NCBI RefSeq assembly: GCF_004323735.1
Contig: NZ_CP036455.1
Location: 5,451,101 to 5,515,100, forward strand
From: Streptomonospora litoralis
GTDB lineage: Bacteria > Actinomycetota > Actinomycetes > Streptosporangiales > Streptosporangiaceae
Reading direction: 5' to 3'
DNA: 64,000 nucleotides
The position numbers and the translations under genes were made by a program. Shown here one piece after another: positions 25,814 through 34,097 of the stretch (position 1 is the stretch's first letter; each line of letters starts with the position of its first letter). The notes beneath the pieces are model-generated. The model ran no database searches, was not told the DNA's origin, and saw only the letters and a list, made by a program, of their open reading frames with translations.

Positions 25814-27367
25814 ATGGTGCAGCAACTAAGCCGCAGGCTCGGGCTCGTCACCAACCCGGTCATCTTTTCGGTGTCGGCGGGTTTGACCGTGCTCTTCGTC
25901 GCCGCCTCGATCCTCTTCACCGACACCATCGACGCCCTTTTCGGTGCCGCATCGGCCTGGATTCTCGTCAATCTCGGCTGGTTCTACATCCTGGGCGTGA
26001 CGACGTTCCTCATCTTCCTGCTCGGCCTGGCGTGCACCCGGTACGGGCGTGTGCGGCTGGGCGGCCAGGACGAGCGCCCCGAGTACGGCACCATGTCGTG
26101 GTTCGCCATGCTGTTCGCCGCCGGCATCGGCACGATCCTGATGTTCTGGGGCGTGGCCGAGCCCATCAGCCACTTCGCGAACCCGCCGCAGGGCGACGTC
26201 GAGCCGCAGTCGGTCCAGGCGGCAGAGCAGGCCATGGGCTACACGCTGTACCACTTCGGACTGCACACCTGGACCATCTTCTGCCTGCCGGCACTGGCGT
26301 TCGCCTACTTCATCTACAAGCGCGGGCTGCCCGTGCGGGTCAGCTCGATCTTCCAACCGTTCCTCGGCGACCGCATCAACGGTCCCATCGGCAGGATCAT
26401 CGACATCACCGCGGTCATGGGCACGCTGTTCGGCGTCGCCGTCTCGCTCGGCCTGGGCACGCTGCAGATCAACAGCGGCCTGTCCGCCCTCTTCGGCATT
26501 ACCGAGTCGAAGACCGCCCAGGTGGTGATCATCGCCGTCATCACCGCCGTCGCGGTGACCTCGGTGGCCCTGGGCCTCGACCGGGGTGTGCGCCGGCTGT
26601 CCAACATCAACATCGTCATGGCCATCGGCCTGCTGCTGTTCATCATGTTCACCGGGTCGCCGCTGTTCCTGGTCCGGGGCATCATCGAGAGCGTCGGCAC
26701 CTACGCCAGTTGGCTGGTCCCGCTGTCCTTCTGGAACGACACCTTCGGCCACACCGGCTGGCAGGGCAACTGGACCGTGTTCTACTGGGCCTGGACCATC
26801 ACCTGGTCGCCGTTCGTGGGCATCTTCATCGCCCGCATCTCCAAGGGACGCACCATCCGGCAGTTCATCCTGGGTGTCCTCGGCTTGCCCACGGCCTTCA
26901 CCATCATCTGGTTCAGCGTCTTCGGGCTGTCGGCCATGAACATCCAACTGAACGGCCCCGGCGGACTGGTGCGGGCGGTGGTCGAGCAGAACGACATCCC
27001 CGGCGCCCTCTTCGCGTTCCTGGAGAACTACCCGCTCACCACGCTGATCTCCGGCCTCGCCGTGGTGATCGTGGCGATCTTCTTCACGACGTCGTCGGAC
27101 TCGGCGTCGCTTGTGGTCGACATGCTCTGCTCGGGCACCGAGGAGGCCGGGCCGGTGCGCCAGCGCGTGTTCTGGGCCGTGACCGAAGGCGTGGTGGCGG
27201 CTACCCTGCTGGCGGCCACCGGGCAGAGCGGGCTGGACGCCCTCACCGAAGTGATCATCGTAGTGGGGCTGCCGTTCTTCGTATTCGGCTTTTTGATGAT
27301 GGTCGCGCTGGTGCGCGCGCTGACGGCCGACTGCCGTCAGCCGCGGAGCCCGGAGATCACCACGTGA
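25814..27367 (+). CDS. BCCT-family betaine/choline/carnitine transporter
   Basis: The 517-residue protein has about 12 membrane helices and the BCCT signature (MSWFAMLFAAGIGTILMFWGVAEPISHF, then NNW-like WNDTFGHTGWQGNWTVFYWAWTITWSPFVGIFIARISKGRTIRQF). These are sodium- or proton-coupled carriers of glycine betaine and related compounds, usually for osmoprotection. AAAGGA lies upstream of the ATG. The gene stands alone behind the kinase. With the PutP-type carrier near 31 kb it suggests adaptation to salt or drought. Confidence 0.93.
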   Translation: MVQQLSRRLGLVTNPVIFSVSAGLTVLFVAASILFTDTIDALFGAASAWILVNLGWFYILGVTTFLIFLLGLACTRYGRVRLGGQDERPEYGTMSWFAMLFAAGIGTILMFWGVAEPISHFANPPQGDVEPQSVQAAEQAMGYTLYHFGLHTWTIFCLPALAFAYFIYKRGLPVRVSSIFQPFLGDRINGPIGRIIDITAVMGTLFGVAVSLGLGTLQINSGLSALFGITESKTAQVVIIAVITAVAVTSVALGLDRGVRRLSNINIVMAIGLLLFIMFTGSPLFLVRGIIESVGTYASWLVPLSFWNDTFGHTGWQGNWTVFYWAWTITWSPFVGIFIARISKGRTIRQFILGVLGLPTAFTIIWFSVFGLSAMNIQLNGPGGLVRAVVEQNDIPGALFAFLENYPLTTLISGLAVVIVAIFFTTSSDSASLVVDMLCSGTEEAGPVRQRVFWAVTEGVVAATLLAATGQSGLDALTEVIIVVGLPFFVFGFLMMVALVRALTADCRQPRSPEITT

Positions 27368-27442
27368 GGAAGCACGGCCGCCGGCGGGTGGGCGCGCGTA
27401 GGCGGCGTGCGCGGCGGTGGCGGTGCGCCGCCACGGCCGGTG

Positions 27443-27988
27443 TCAGGCCGACCAGCGGTGCTCCCGCACCGCGGTAGTGAAGTCGGCCCAGGTCACCATG
27501 GGACCGCAGTACTCGCCGTCGTCCTGCTCGCAGACGGCGTCGAAGATGCTGGTGTAGCCGCGCTCGGCGTAGCCGGGACCGCCCTTACCGGGCAGCCGTC
27601 CCCACTCCTTGGTCAGGGCCGCGGCCAGGAAAAGCCCGCGTCCGTCCGGCCGCTCAAGGTCGGGGGTGACCACGCGCGCCGCGGTGCGCGGCGCGTCGGT
27701 GCGGGGGCCGTCGTCGTGCACCTCCAGGTGCAGTGCCCCGGAGACCAGGCCCACGAGGCTCACGAAGACCATTCCGCCGGACTCGCCGGATGCGCTGTGG
27801 CGGATGGCGTTGCCGAAGAACTCACTCACGACGAGTTCGACAGCGTCGGCGACATCGGGAAAGGGGCGCATATGCACTCGCGCCCACAGCCGGGCTTCAC
27901 GGCATTCGTCAGGCGTGCCGGGGAAAGTACGGAACGCCTGCAGCGTGTAGATTCCGACGTCGTCGTCCACTCCGTCGCACTGGGCCAT
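27443..27988 (-). CDS. ATP-binding anti-sigma-type regulatory protein (HATPase_c_2)
   Basis: The 181-residue protein contains the GHKL ATP-binding pattern of RsbW/SpoIIAB-like proteins: VELVVSEFFGNAIRHS (N box), LEVHDDGPR, and GRGLFLAAALTKEWG. Actinobacteria carry many stand-alone copies that bind sigma or anti-anti-sigma factors. ATG 27988 begins a compact domain; the frame extends upstream but reads as non-coding. A near-perfect CelR-type palindrome lies about 283 bp upstream. Its partner is unknown. Confidence 0.8.
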   Translation of the reverse strand: MAQCDGVDDDVGIYTLQAFRTFPGTPDECREARLWARVHMRPFPDVADAVELVVSEFFGNAIRHSASGESGGMVFVSLVGLVSGALHLEVHDDGPRTDAPRTAARVVTPDLERPDGRGLFLAAALTKEWGRLPGKGGPGYAERGYTSIFDAVCEQDDGEYCGPMVTWADFTTAVREHRWSA

Positions 27989-28270
27989 GTCGGGCCACCG
28001 CCTTAGTGCCTGTCGATCCCCGGGCCGGGTAGCCGCACCACGTGCGATCAGGACACCGCGACCGCCGCGCCGGCAACAGGTCTCCACCCGCTCCCACCAC
28101 GGCTGCGAACCGGCCGCACCCGCCCCAGAGGAACCACCATCCATCGCCGAATTCTGCCGCAACAGCGGCCCTTCGACAACCTTCTCCCCCGATTGTATAC
28201 AGAATTGCATCGGTTAACGATCTTCGTCGAGATTGGCGTCAATCGTCTTCCGGACACCTTCCAGTGTACG

Positions 28271-28284
28271 CGGGAGCGCTCCCA
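28271..28284. promoter_or_regulatory. CelR-type operator away from the cellulases
   Basis: CGGGAGCGCTCCCA matches 13 of 14 bases of the CelR palindrome. It lies upstream of the minus-strand HATPase gene and at the edge of a repeat locus, about 10 kb from the cellulase genes. No glycoside hydrolase or sugar transporter is adjacent. Confidence 0.65.
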
Positions 28285-28384
28285 TACGGCAGACCATGAC
28301 AGCAAGATTTACCTGATGTCGGACATGCAATCCTTTCGCCGTTTTCCGTAACGGAAACTCGACAGGGCCGCCCACCACCCGGCG

Positions 28385-29862
28385 GGGTCGGCGGATGGCC
28401 GGGCCCGCGCCCATCGGGTCGGGTGCTCGCCGGTGGCGGCGGGCGGCGGGGGCGGCGGGTCGGGACCGCTGGGCGGCCTTGTTGGTCTGCCGGGCGGTGG
28501 GTGGTCTTCACTGGAAAAGCGGCGCCGAGGGCGGTGGAGGGCCGGGCTCGTGCCCATCGGGTCGGGTGCCCGCCGGTGGCGGTGGTCGGCGGAGGGCGGC
28601 CCCGGTCTGCTGGGCGGCCTTGTTGGTCTGCCGGGGTGCGGGTGGTCTTGACTGAAAAGCGGAGCGGCGCCGAGGGCGGTGGAGGGCCGGGCTCGTGCCC
28701 ATCGGGTCGGGTGCCCGCCGGTGACGGCGGCCGACGAAGGGCGGCGAGGACGCCGGGGAGCCGGGAGGCGCTCGCGGGCCCGTTATGTCGCAGGGCGGCG
28801 CGGCGATCGTGCCCGTATGACGAGATCCAGCGGCGTTTCTTGGGAATTCGGCCACGATCGCCACGACCTCCGCGGCCGGCTCCGGCACGTCGGACATAGC
28901 GGGCGCGGGTGGACAGGCACCGCCGCCGTGTTCCGGCCGGGCCCGCACCGGCCGCAGGCCGCGCGGTGTGGCGCGGTTGCGGGTGCCCGCACGGCCCGGT
29001 GGTGCGCCGACTCGGGGGCCGGGGGCGACGACACGTCGCTCGTGGTGCCCGGGCGTCGCCGCCGGGAGCTCCACCGCCCGATGGGGTGGACTTTTGGGGG
29101 CCTATGCCCGTTTTGCGGGCGGCCTCGGCGGGCGCCGTGGTCACGAGACGCACGAAAAGTTGACCCCCGGGGCTGTTTTCGCGCCATTCGGTGCGCCTCG
29201 TGCGCCACCGCCGCGGCGGCGCGGCCGCGGACCCACCGGCAACTCGGGCATTGGTGGGCAAAACACCCCGTTTGTTTCCGTATCGCGGAATGGCGGTGCG
29301 CGGGTGGCGCCTCGGGGTGGCGCCGAGGCCGATACCGCCGCACATACGTGCATCTCGTGCCCCCGACCCGGCTCCATGACCGCCGCCGACCGCCCCGCGC
29401 CGGGGCCCGCCGACAACCGGGCGGCGACCCCCGGGGCTTGACCACCCGCCGCCGGGGCCGGTGACCGCCGCCCCGACCACGCCGTGCCCGGCCCCGCCAG
29501 AGTCGCCGCCACCGGCGGGCACCCGAACCGATGGGCACAGGCGCCACCACCCACCATCCTCGCCGCCCCGTCGCGCGCGCCACCGGCGAGCACCCGACCC
29601 GTCAACCGCAGGCCCAGCCATCCGCCACCGTCGCCGCCGCTTTTCAGTCAAGTCCACCCGTCGCCCGGCAGACCAACAAGGCCGCCCAGCGGACCCGACC
29701 CGCCCCGTCGCACGCGCCACCGGCGGGCACCCGGCCCGTTGGGCGCGGGCCCGGCCATCCGCCCTCCTCGCCGCCGCTTCTCAGTCAAGTCCACCCGTCG
29801 CCCGGTAGACCAACAAGGCCCCAACAAGGCCGCACAGCAGACCGGCGTTCTTGAACACGGCC
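28385..29862. repeat. Complex intergenic repeat locus 1
   Basis: About 1.5 kb without a convincing gene. The left arm (28385-28750) has about three direct units of 137-145 bp, each with CATCGGGTCGGGTGC near its middle; the first two carry the CTTGTTGGTCTGCCGG anchor (near 28479 and 28619). The right arm (29500-29862) has similar units in the opposite orientation (anchors near 29671 and 29808). Between them is a unique-looking core whose block 29321-29480 is conserved in inverted form at locus 2 (39369-39523). Every arm contains the word GGCCTTGTTGG or its complement. It is not CRISPR: units are long, imperfect and without spacers. Confidence 0.8.
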
Positions 29863-29903
29863 TAAGCCACCCCGGCCGCCCTGTGCCCGCGTCGGTGGTG
29901 TCC

Positions 29904-30476
29904 TCAGTGCACCCGCACCGCCAGGCCCTCGTAGTCGACCACCAGGCCGTCACGGTCCACCGTGAGCACGTAGGGCCCGTCCGGGCAGCCGCTGTACTCG
30001 TAGCGCTCCCGGCCGTCCGCCGCGCACATGCGGGTGTAACGCCGACTCGCCCGCTGCACGCGCAGGCTCGGCACATCGACGCGCACCACGGAAATGTCGC
30101 GGTACTCCCCCGTCCTCAGCCCGAGCCGGCGGATCGGCAGGGTGTTGGTCAGCGGAGTGGCGGCGACCTCCACGTCCAGACAGCCGTCCAGCTCGGGCAG
30201 GCGCAGGCCGCCGACCAGCCAGCCGCCGGCTTCCCGGTCCAGTGCGACCGCGCTCGACCCCGCGGCGGCGAGCACCTCCACCCGCGCCTGGATGCTGGCC
30301 CAGGCGAGATCGGCGCGGACGGTGGTGCGGCTGGAGAAGCGGCCGCGGGCGTCGGCGACCGTCTCGCTCGCCTCCAGGCGGACCCCGCCCGGCTCGGCGA
30401 GCAGGGCGCCCACCCCCAGTCCGGCCGAGACGTCGATCCGCGACCAGGCGATGGGATCCGCGGGCGAGGAGGACAT
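29904..30476 (-). CDS. Putative glycolipid-binding domain protein
   Basis: The 190-residue protein matches the bacterial putative glycolipid-binding family (beta-barrel): WSRIDVSAGLGVGALLAE, DLAWASIQARVEV, GGWLVGGLRLPELDGCLDVEVAATPLTNTLPIRRL (the diagnostic stretch), and RYTRM followed by a YEYSG pattern. It looks soluble. The family has a fold like lipoprotein-localisation barrels, but its role in actinobacteria is not settled. It stands just outside repeat locus 1. Confidence 0.85.
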   Translation of the reverse strand: MSSSPADPIAWSRIDVSAGLGVGALLAEPGGVRLEASETVADARGRFSSRTTVRADLAWASIQARVEVLAAAGSSAVALDREAGGWLVGGLRLPELDGCLDVEVAATPLTNTLPIRRLGLRTGEYRDISVVRVDVPSLRVQRASRRYTRMCAADGRERYEYSGCPDGPYVLTVDRDGLVVDYEGLAVRVH

Positions 30477-30780
30477 GGAACCGTTTTACCGGTACGTCCG
30501 GTTACACGCCAGAGGCTGCGTGTGATCATCGGGCGACCGCCGCGCGGTACACAGCCCGCCCGGCGCCGGGATCCGTGCACGCGGGCCGACGTCAGCACGG
30601 ACAAGTGCATCGAGGCCCCCGGGGCACGGCGGTTTCCCGTAGCCGGCTCGGGACTCTACAACGATTCACCCACACCGCCCGCAGCGGACGCAATGGACTC
30701 AGCGGACGCAGTGCTGAAGCGAAGGCGGCCGCACGCACCGTCCGGGCGCGTGCGGCCGCCTTCCGCGCGGCGCGGGCGGG
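30477..30780. other. Intergenic region with symporter terminator
   Basis: No gene is seen. Apart from the hairpin at 30721-30763, the stretch holds repeated GCAGCGGACGCA-like words around 30680-30710 and nothing else of note. Confidence 0.5.
30721..30763 (-). terminator. Terminator of the PutP-type gene
   Basis: GAAGGCGGCCGCACGC and its exact complement form a 16-bp stem with an 11-base loop, 18 bp beyond the symporter stop. Confidence 0.75.
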
Positions 30781-32334
30781 TCAGCGTTTCAGCACGCCCG
30801 GCGAACCGGTGAACTCGCGCTCCACGCGGTCGAAGTCGTCATGCATCTGCAGCGTCGCGCGGCCCGCGAACCGGAAGACGACGATGCCCAGCAGGCTGAC
30901 CGCGACCGCCGGCACCATCGCGTAGAGGCCGGTCTCCAACGGCCCGACGGCGATCGGGCCGAGGCTGATACCGGTGTTGTCCAGGATGTCCCAGAGGACG
31001 GCGGTCGCGCCGCCGCCGACCATGCCGGCGAGCGCGGCGGCCCGGTTCATGTTGCGCCAGTAGAGGGACAGCAGGATTACCGGGCCGAACCCAGCGCCGA
31101 AACCGGCCCAGGCGTAGCCGACCAGACCCATGATGGTGTTGTTGCCCGACAGCGCGATCCAGGCGGCCACCACCGCGATCGCGATGACGGCGCCGCGGCT
31201 GATCCACACCAGCGACGTCGCCGAGGCGTCGCGCTTGACGAACGCGCGGTAGCCGTCCTCGGTGATGGCGGAGGCGCCCACCAGCAGCTGGGAGTCCGCG
31301 GTGCTCATCACCGCGGCGAGGATCGCCGCCAGCAGCAGTCCGGCCACCCACGGGCTGAGCACCGCCTGGATCAGCTGGGCGAAGACCTGCTCGGGGTTGT
31401 CGAGGGGGGACTGGAAGTAGACGGCGCCGGTGAATCCGAGCACCACCGCCATGACCATCGCGGTGATGGCCCAGGTGACGCTGATGGCGCCGGCCTGCCG
31501 CACGTCGGTGGCCGAGCGGATGCCCATGAACCGGGCGAGGATGTGCGGCTGGCCGAGGTAGCCGATACCCCAGGCCAGGCCGGAGATGACGACCATCGGC
31601 GCGAGCGCGTCGCCCACGCTGCCCTCGACGCCGCCCAGGATGTCGGAGAGGCCGGCGGCGTTGCGGTCGGGGTCGGCGTTGATGGCGAGGATGCCCACGA
31701 CCGGAACGATGAGCAGCGCGATCCACATCATCGCGGCCTGCAGGACGTCGGTCAGGCTCACTGCGAGGAAGCCGCCGAGGAAGGTGTAGAGGACCACGAT
31801 GGAGACCCCGACGAGGATGGCGGCGGAGCTGGGCATGCCGAACACCTGGTTGAACAGCCCGCCCATGGCGACCAGACCGGAGGCCACGTAGAACAGGTAG
31901 AACAGCAGGATCAGCACCGCCGACACCAGGCGCAGCACGCCGCTGCGGTCGGCGAAGCGGTTCTCCAGGTAGGAGGAGAGCGTCAGCGAGTCGGAGTCGC
32001 CCCCGCTGCGGGCGTCGGTGACCCGCTCGGTGTAGACCCGCAGCCGCCCGGCGACCAGCCACCAGCTCGCCGCGAATCCGATGCCAAGGCCGACGGCGAT
32101 CCACGCTTCGCCCAGACCGGAGAGGTAGATCGCGCCGGGCAGGCCCAGCAGCAGCCACGCGCTGAAGTCACTGGCGTTGGCACTGAGCGCGGCCACCCAG
32201 CTGTTCAGCCTCCGGCCGCCCAGGACGAAGTCCGATAGCGACTTCGTGCGGTTGTATACGCCGATACCGATCGCGATCATGACGATGAAGTAAGCGGCGA
32301 AGGTGGCGATCGACGCCAGTGTCGACGTATCCAA
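30781..32334 (-). CDS. PutP-type sodium:solute (proline) symporter
   Basis: The 517-residue protein has about 13 membrane helices and the sodium/solute symporter signature: DFVLGGRRLNSWVAALSANASDFSAWLLLGLPGAIY near the start, GYLGQPHILARFMGI, and AAVMSTADSQLLVGASAITEDGYRAF. This is closest to PutP, which takes up proline with sodium. The start is a TTG at 32334 with AAAGGGGAG just before it and MDTSTLASIATF as the N terminus; the longer frame is non-coding. Three similar TGTCsGAT motifs lie upstream. It may serve proline use or osmoprotection. Confidence 0.93.
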   Translation of the reverse strand: MDTSTLASIATFAAYFIVMIAIGIGVYNRTKSLSDFVLGGRRLNSWVAALSANASDFSAWLLLGLPGAIYLSGLGEAWIAVGLGIGFAASWWLVAGRLRVYTERVTDARSGGDSDSLTLSSYLENRFADRSGVLRLVSAVLILLFYLFYVASGLVAMGGLFNQVFGMPSSAAILVGVSIVVLYTFLGGFLAVSLTDVLQAAMMWIALLIVPVVGILAINADPDRNAAGLSDILGGVEGSVGDALAPMVVISGLAWGIGYLGQPHILARFMGIRSATDVRQAGAISVTWAITAMVMAVVLGFTGAVYFQSPLDNPEQVFAQLIQAVLSPWVAGLLLAAILAAVMSTADSQLLVGASAITEDGYRAFVKRDASATSLVWISRGAVIAIAVVAAWIALSGNNTIMGLVGYAWAGFGAGFGPVILLSLYWRNMNRAAALAGMVGGGATAVLWDILDNTGISLGPIAVGPLETGLYAMVPAVAVSLLGIVVFRFAGRATLQMHDDFDRVEREFTGSPGVLKR

Positions 32335-32406
32335 TCGGCTCCCCTTTCCGAGCTGGTCGGTCGTCGTGCGATGCATGGATACTGACGCCCGCCCCAGCCC
32401 CGGGGC

Positions 32407-32518
32407 AATGTCCGATACACAAGTGAGGCCGCCTTCGATACCTCGCCGAGTTGTTCGGCCGCGACACTTGTCCGATCGCCGCACCCGGGTCACCGCTGCT
32501 TGTCGGATCGGACATAGT
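32407..32518. promoter_or_regulatory. Three repeated TGTCsGAT motifs upstream of the symporter
   Basis: TGTCCGATACACA (near 32409), TTGTCCGATCG (near 32467) and TTGTCGGATCGGACAT (near 32501) share a TGTCsGAT half-site. The last is a nearly perfect palindrome, TGTCsGATCsGACA. They lie 70-180 bp before the symporter start and about 200-310 bp before the HAD gene. A dedicated regulator is likely but not visible nearby. Confidence 0.5.
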
Positions 32519-32719
32519 CGAGCCCGGCACCGACCGAGGCGCCGCCCGGAAGCCCGGCGGACCGTCGAAGCTCCCGGCCACCCTGCCCTGCGGCCTGCTC
32601 ACCTGGTAAGCGACGACCGGCCCCACCGTTCGACCGGCGGCCGCGAAAGCGCCGGGACGCTCGCCGGGCGCAGGAAAATCCCGCGACGCCGCAGGGCCGC
32701 CGGTGGTAGGACCGGTGGC

Positions 32720-33370
32720 ATGAGCCTCCTACACGTCTTCGACATGGACGGCACCCTCATCAACGGCACCAGCGCGGCGGTGGAGATCGCCCGCACCTGC
32801 GGGACCGAGGCGGAACTACTGGATTTGGAGCGGGCGTTCAGCGTCGGCGAGATCGACACGAAGACGTTCTCCGCGACGCTGCACGCCCTGTGGACGGAGC
32901 TGACCGAGGAGCACATCGACCGGGCGTTCGCCGCGTGCCCCTTCCTGGAGGAGATCGCCGAGGTCTGCGCCGACATCCGCGCCCGCGGGGAGCTCTCGCT
33001 CGTCGTCACCATGTCCGCGGACTTCTTCGCCCGGCGGCTGCTCGACTTCGGCTTCGACGACGTCGTCGCCTCCCGGTTCCCCTCACTCCCCTTCCCGGCG
33101 CATTCGCTCGACCCCGCCGCCGTCCTGGTACCCGAGGACAAGGTGCGCATCGTCGAAGACGCCCGCGAGCACGCCGGCATCGCGCTGCGGAAGTGCGTGG
33201 CCTACGGCGACTCGATGTCGGACGCACCGCTGTTCCGCCACCTCGACCACAGCGTGGCGGTCAACGCCGACCACCACCTGGCCGGGATCGCACGGGCGGA
33301 GTACCGCGGCCCCAGCCTGATGGCGGCCTACGAGCGCGGCCGTGCGCTGCTCGCCGACGAGGCGGGGTGA
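32720..33370 (+). CDS. HAD-superfamily phosphatase (SerB-like, IB subfamily)
   Basis: The 216-residue protein carries the HAD motifs: FDMDGTL at residues 7-13 (nucleophile D8, acid D10), a threonine-containing motif II (VVTMSADF), a lysine before motif III (VPEDKVRIV), and GDSMSDAPLF. The helical cap between motifs I and II puts it in the phosphoserine-phosphatase-like group, though it lacks the full SerB pattern. ATG 32720 directly precedes the first motif strand. The substrate is unknown. Confidence 0.88.
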   Translation: MSLLHVFDMDGTLINGTSAAVEIARTCGTEAELLDLERAFSVGEIDTKTFSATLHALWTELTEEHIDRAFAACPFLEEIAEVCADIRARGELSLVVTMSADFFARRLLDFGFDDVVASRFPSLPFPAHSLDPAAVLVPEDKVRIVEDAREHAGIALRKCVAYGDSMSDAPLFRHLDHSVAVNADHHLAGIARAEYRGPSLMAAYERGRALLADEAG

Positions 33371-33433
33371 GCTGACCCGTTCCGGCGCCCGACGAGCAGC
33401 GCACCCGCTGTATCGGGCCTTACGGGCGGGGCG

Positions 33434-34024
33434 TCAGGGTCCGTTCGGGTGGCCGTGCTGGTTCCAGTCGTCGAGCAGGCGGTCGAACTCGTCCTCGCCC
33501 AGACCCAGATCCATGCGGATGCGGAATCGGGCGCGCAGTAGCTCCAGGAGCAGGTCGTGCACGTAGGGCGAGACGTCCTGGTGGCGGAAGCACTCGATGC
33601 CGAGGGTGGCCCAGGTGTGCGCGCCCCGCAGGTCGCCGTGGGCCTGGAGGGTCTCGGCGATGTGGATGAACGTCGGCAGGTTGCGCGGGCCCTCGGCGCG
33701 CAGGCGCTCCAGCCGGCCGTAGGCCGCGTCGATCAGATCCAGCTCCAGCAGGGCTCCGGCCTGCAGTGCGCGGGCGTCGACGATGGTGACGCCGCCGTCG
33801 TCGATGGCGCGCTGGTAGGCGGCCGACGCCCGCTCGAACTCCTGGGCCATCTCCCACTGCTCGCCGGCGCGTACGAAGATCTCCGCGCGAGAGATCTCGC
33901 TGTCGGCGTCGACGGCGTTGGCCAGGCCGAGGAGTTCCACGGCGACGGCGACATGGTCGCCGGACTGGACGGCACGGAATTCCAGCCGGTCGAGATCGGC
34001 CGTCGTCACGCGGGTCACTGCCAC
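33434..34024 (-). CDS. TPR-like helical repeat protein
   Basis: The 196-residue protein is all-helical with tetratricopeptide-like pairs (ISRAEIFVRAGEQWEMAQEFERASAAYQRAI, LLELDLIDAAYGRLERLRAEG, HIAETLQAHGDLRGAHTWATLGIECFRH). Such proteins scaffold other proteins. It lies 73 bp after the stop of the NYN-domain gene on the same strand, so they are probably co-transcribed. Similar proteins are conserved in actinobacteria without assigned function. Confidence 0.75.
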   Translation of the reverse strand: MAVTRVTTADLDRLEFRAVQSGDHVAVAVELLGLANAVDADSEISRAEIFVRAGEQWEMAQEFERASAAYQRAIDDGGVTIVDARALQAGALLELDLIDAAYGRLERLRAEGPRNLPTFIHIAETLQAHGDLRGAHTWATLGIECFRHQDVSPYVHDLLLELLRARFRIRMDLGLGEDEFDRLLDDWNQHGHPNGP

Positions 34025-34097
34025 CCTCCCTCACTCCCCAACATCGTCGCTCCGCGGTAGGCGCCTGCGCCCCTCTCCCTCCGGCCGCATGCTCCGC

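Noticed and set aside
28508-29720. Protein genes within repeat locus 1
   Set aside because: All long frames are Arg/Pro/Gly-rich, overlap each other on both strands and lack ribosome-binding sites; they follow from GC-rich repeats.
28385-29862. CRISPR array
   Set aside because: Units are over 75 bp, GC-rich, imperfect, present in both orientations and not separated by unique spacers; no cas genes are present.
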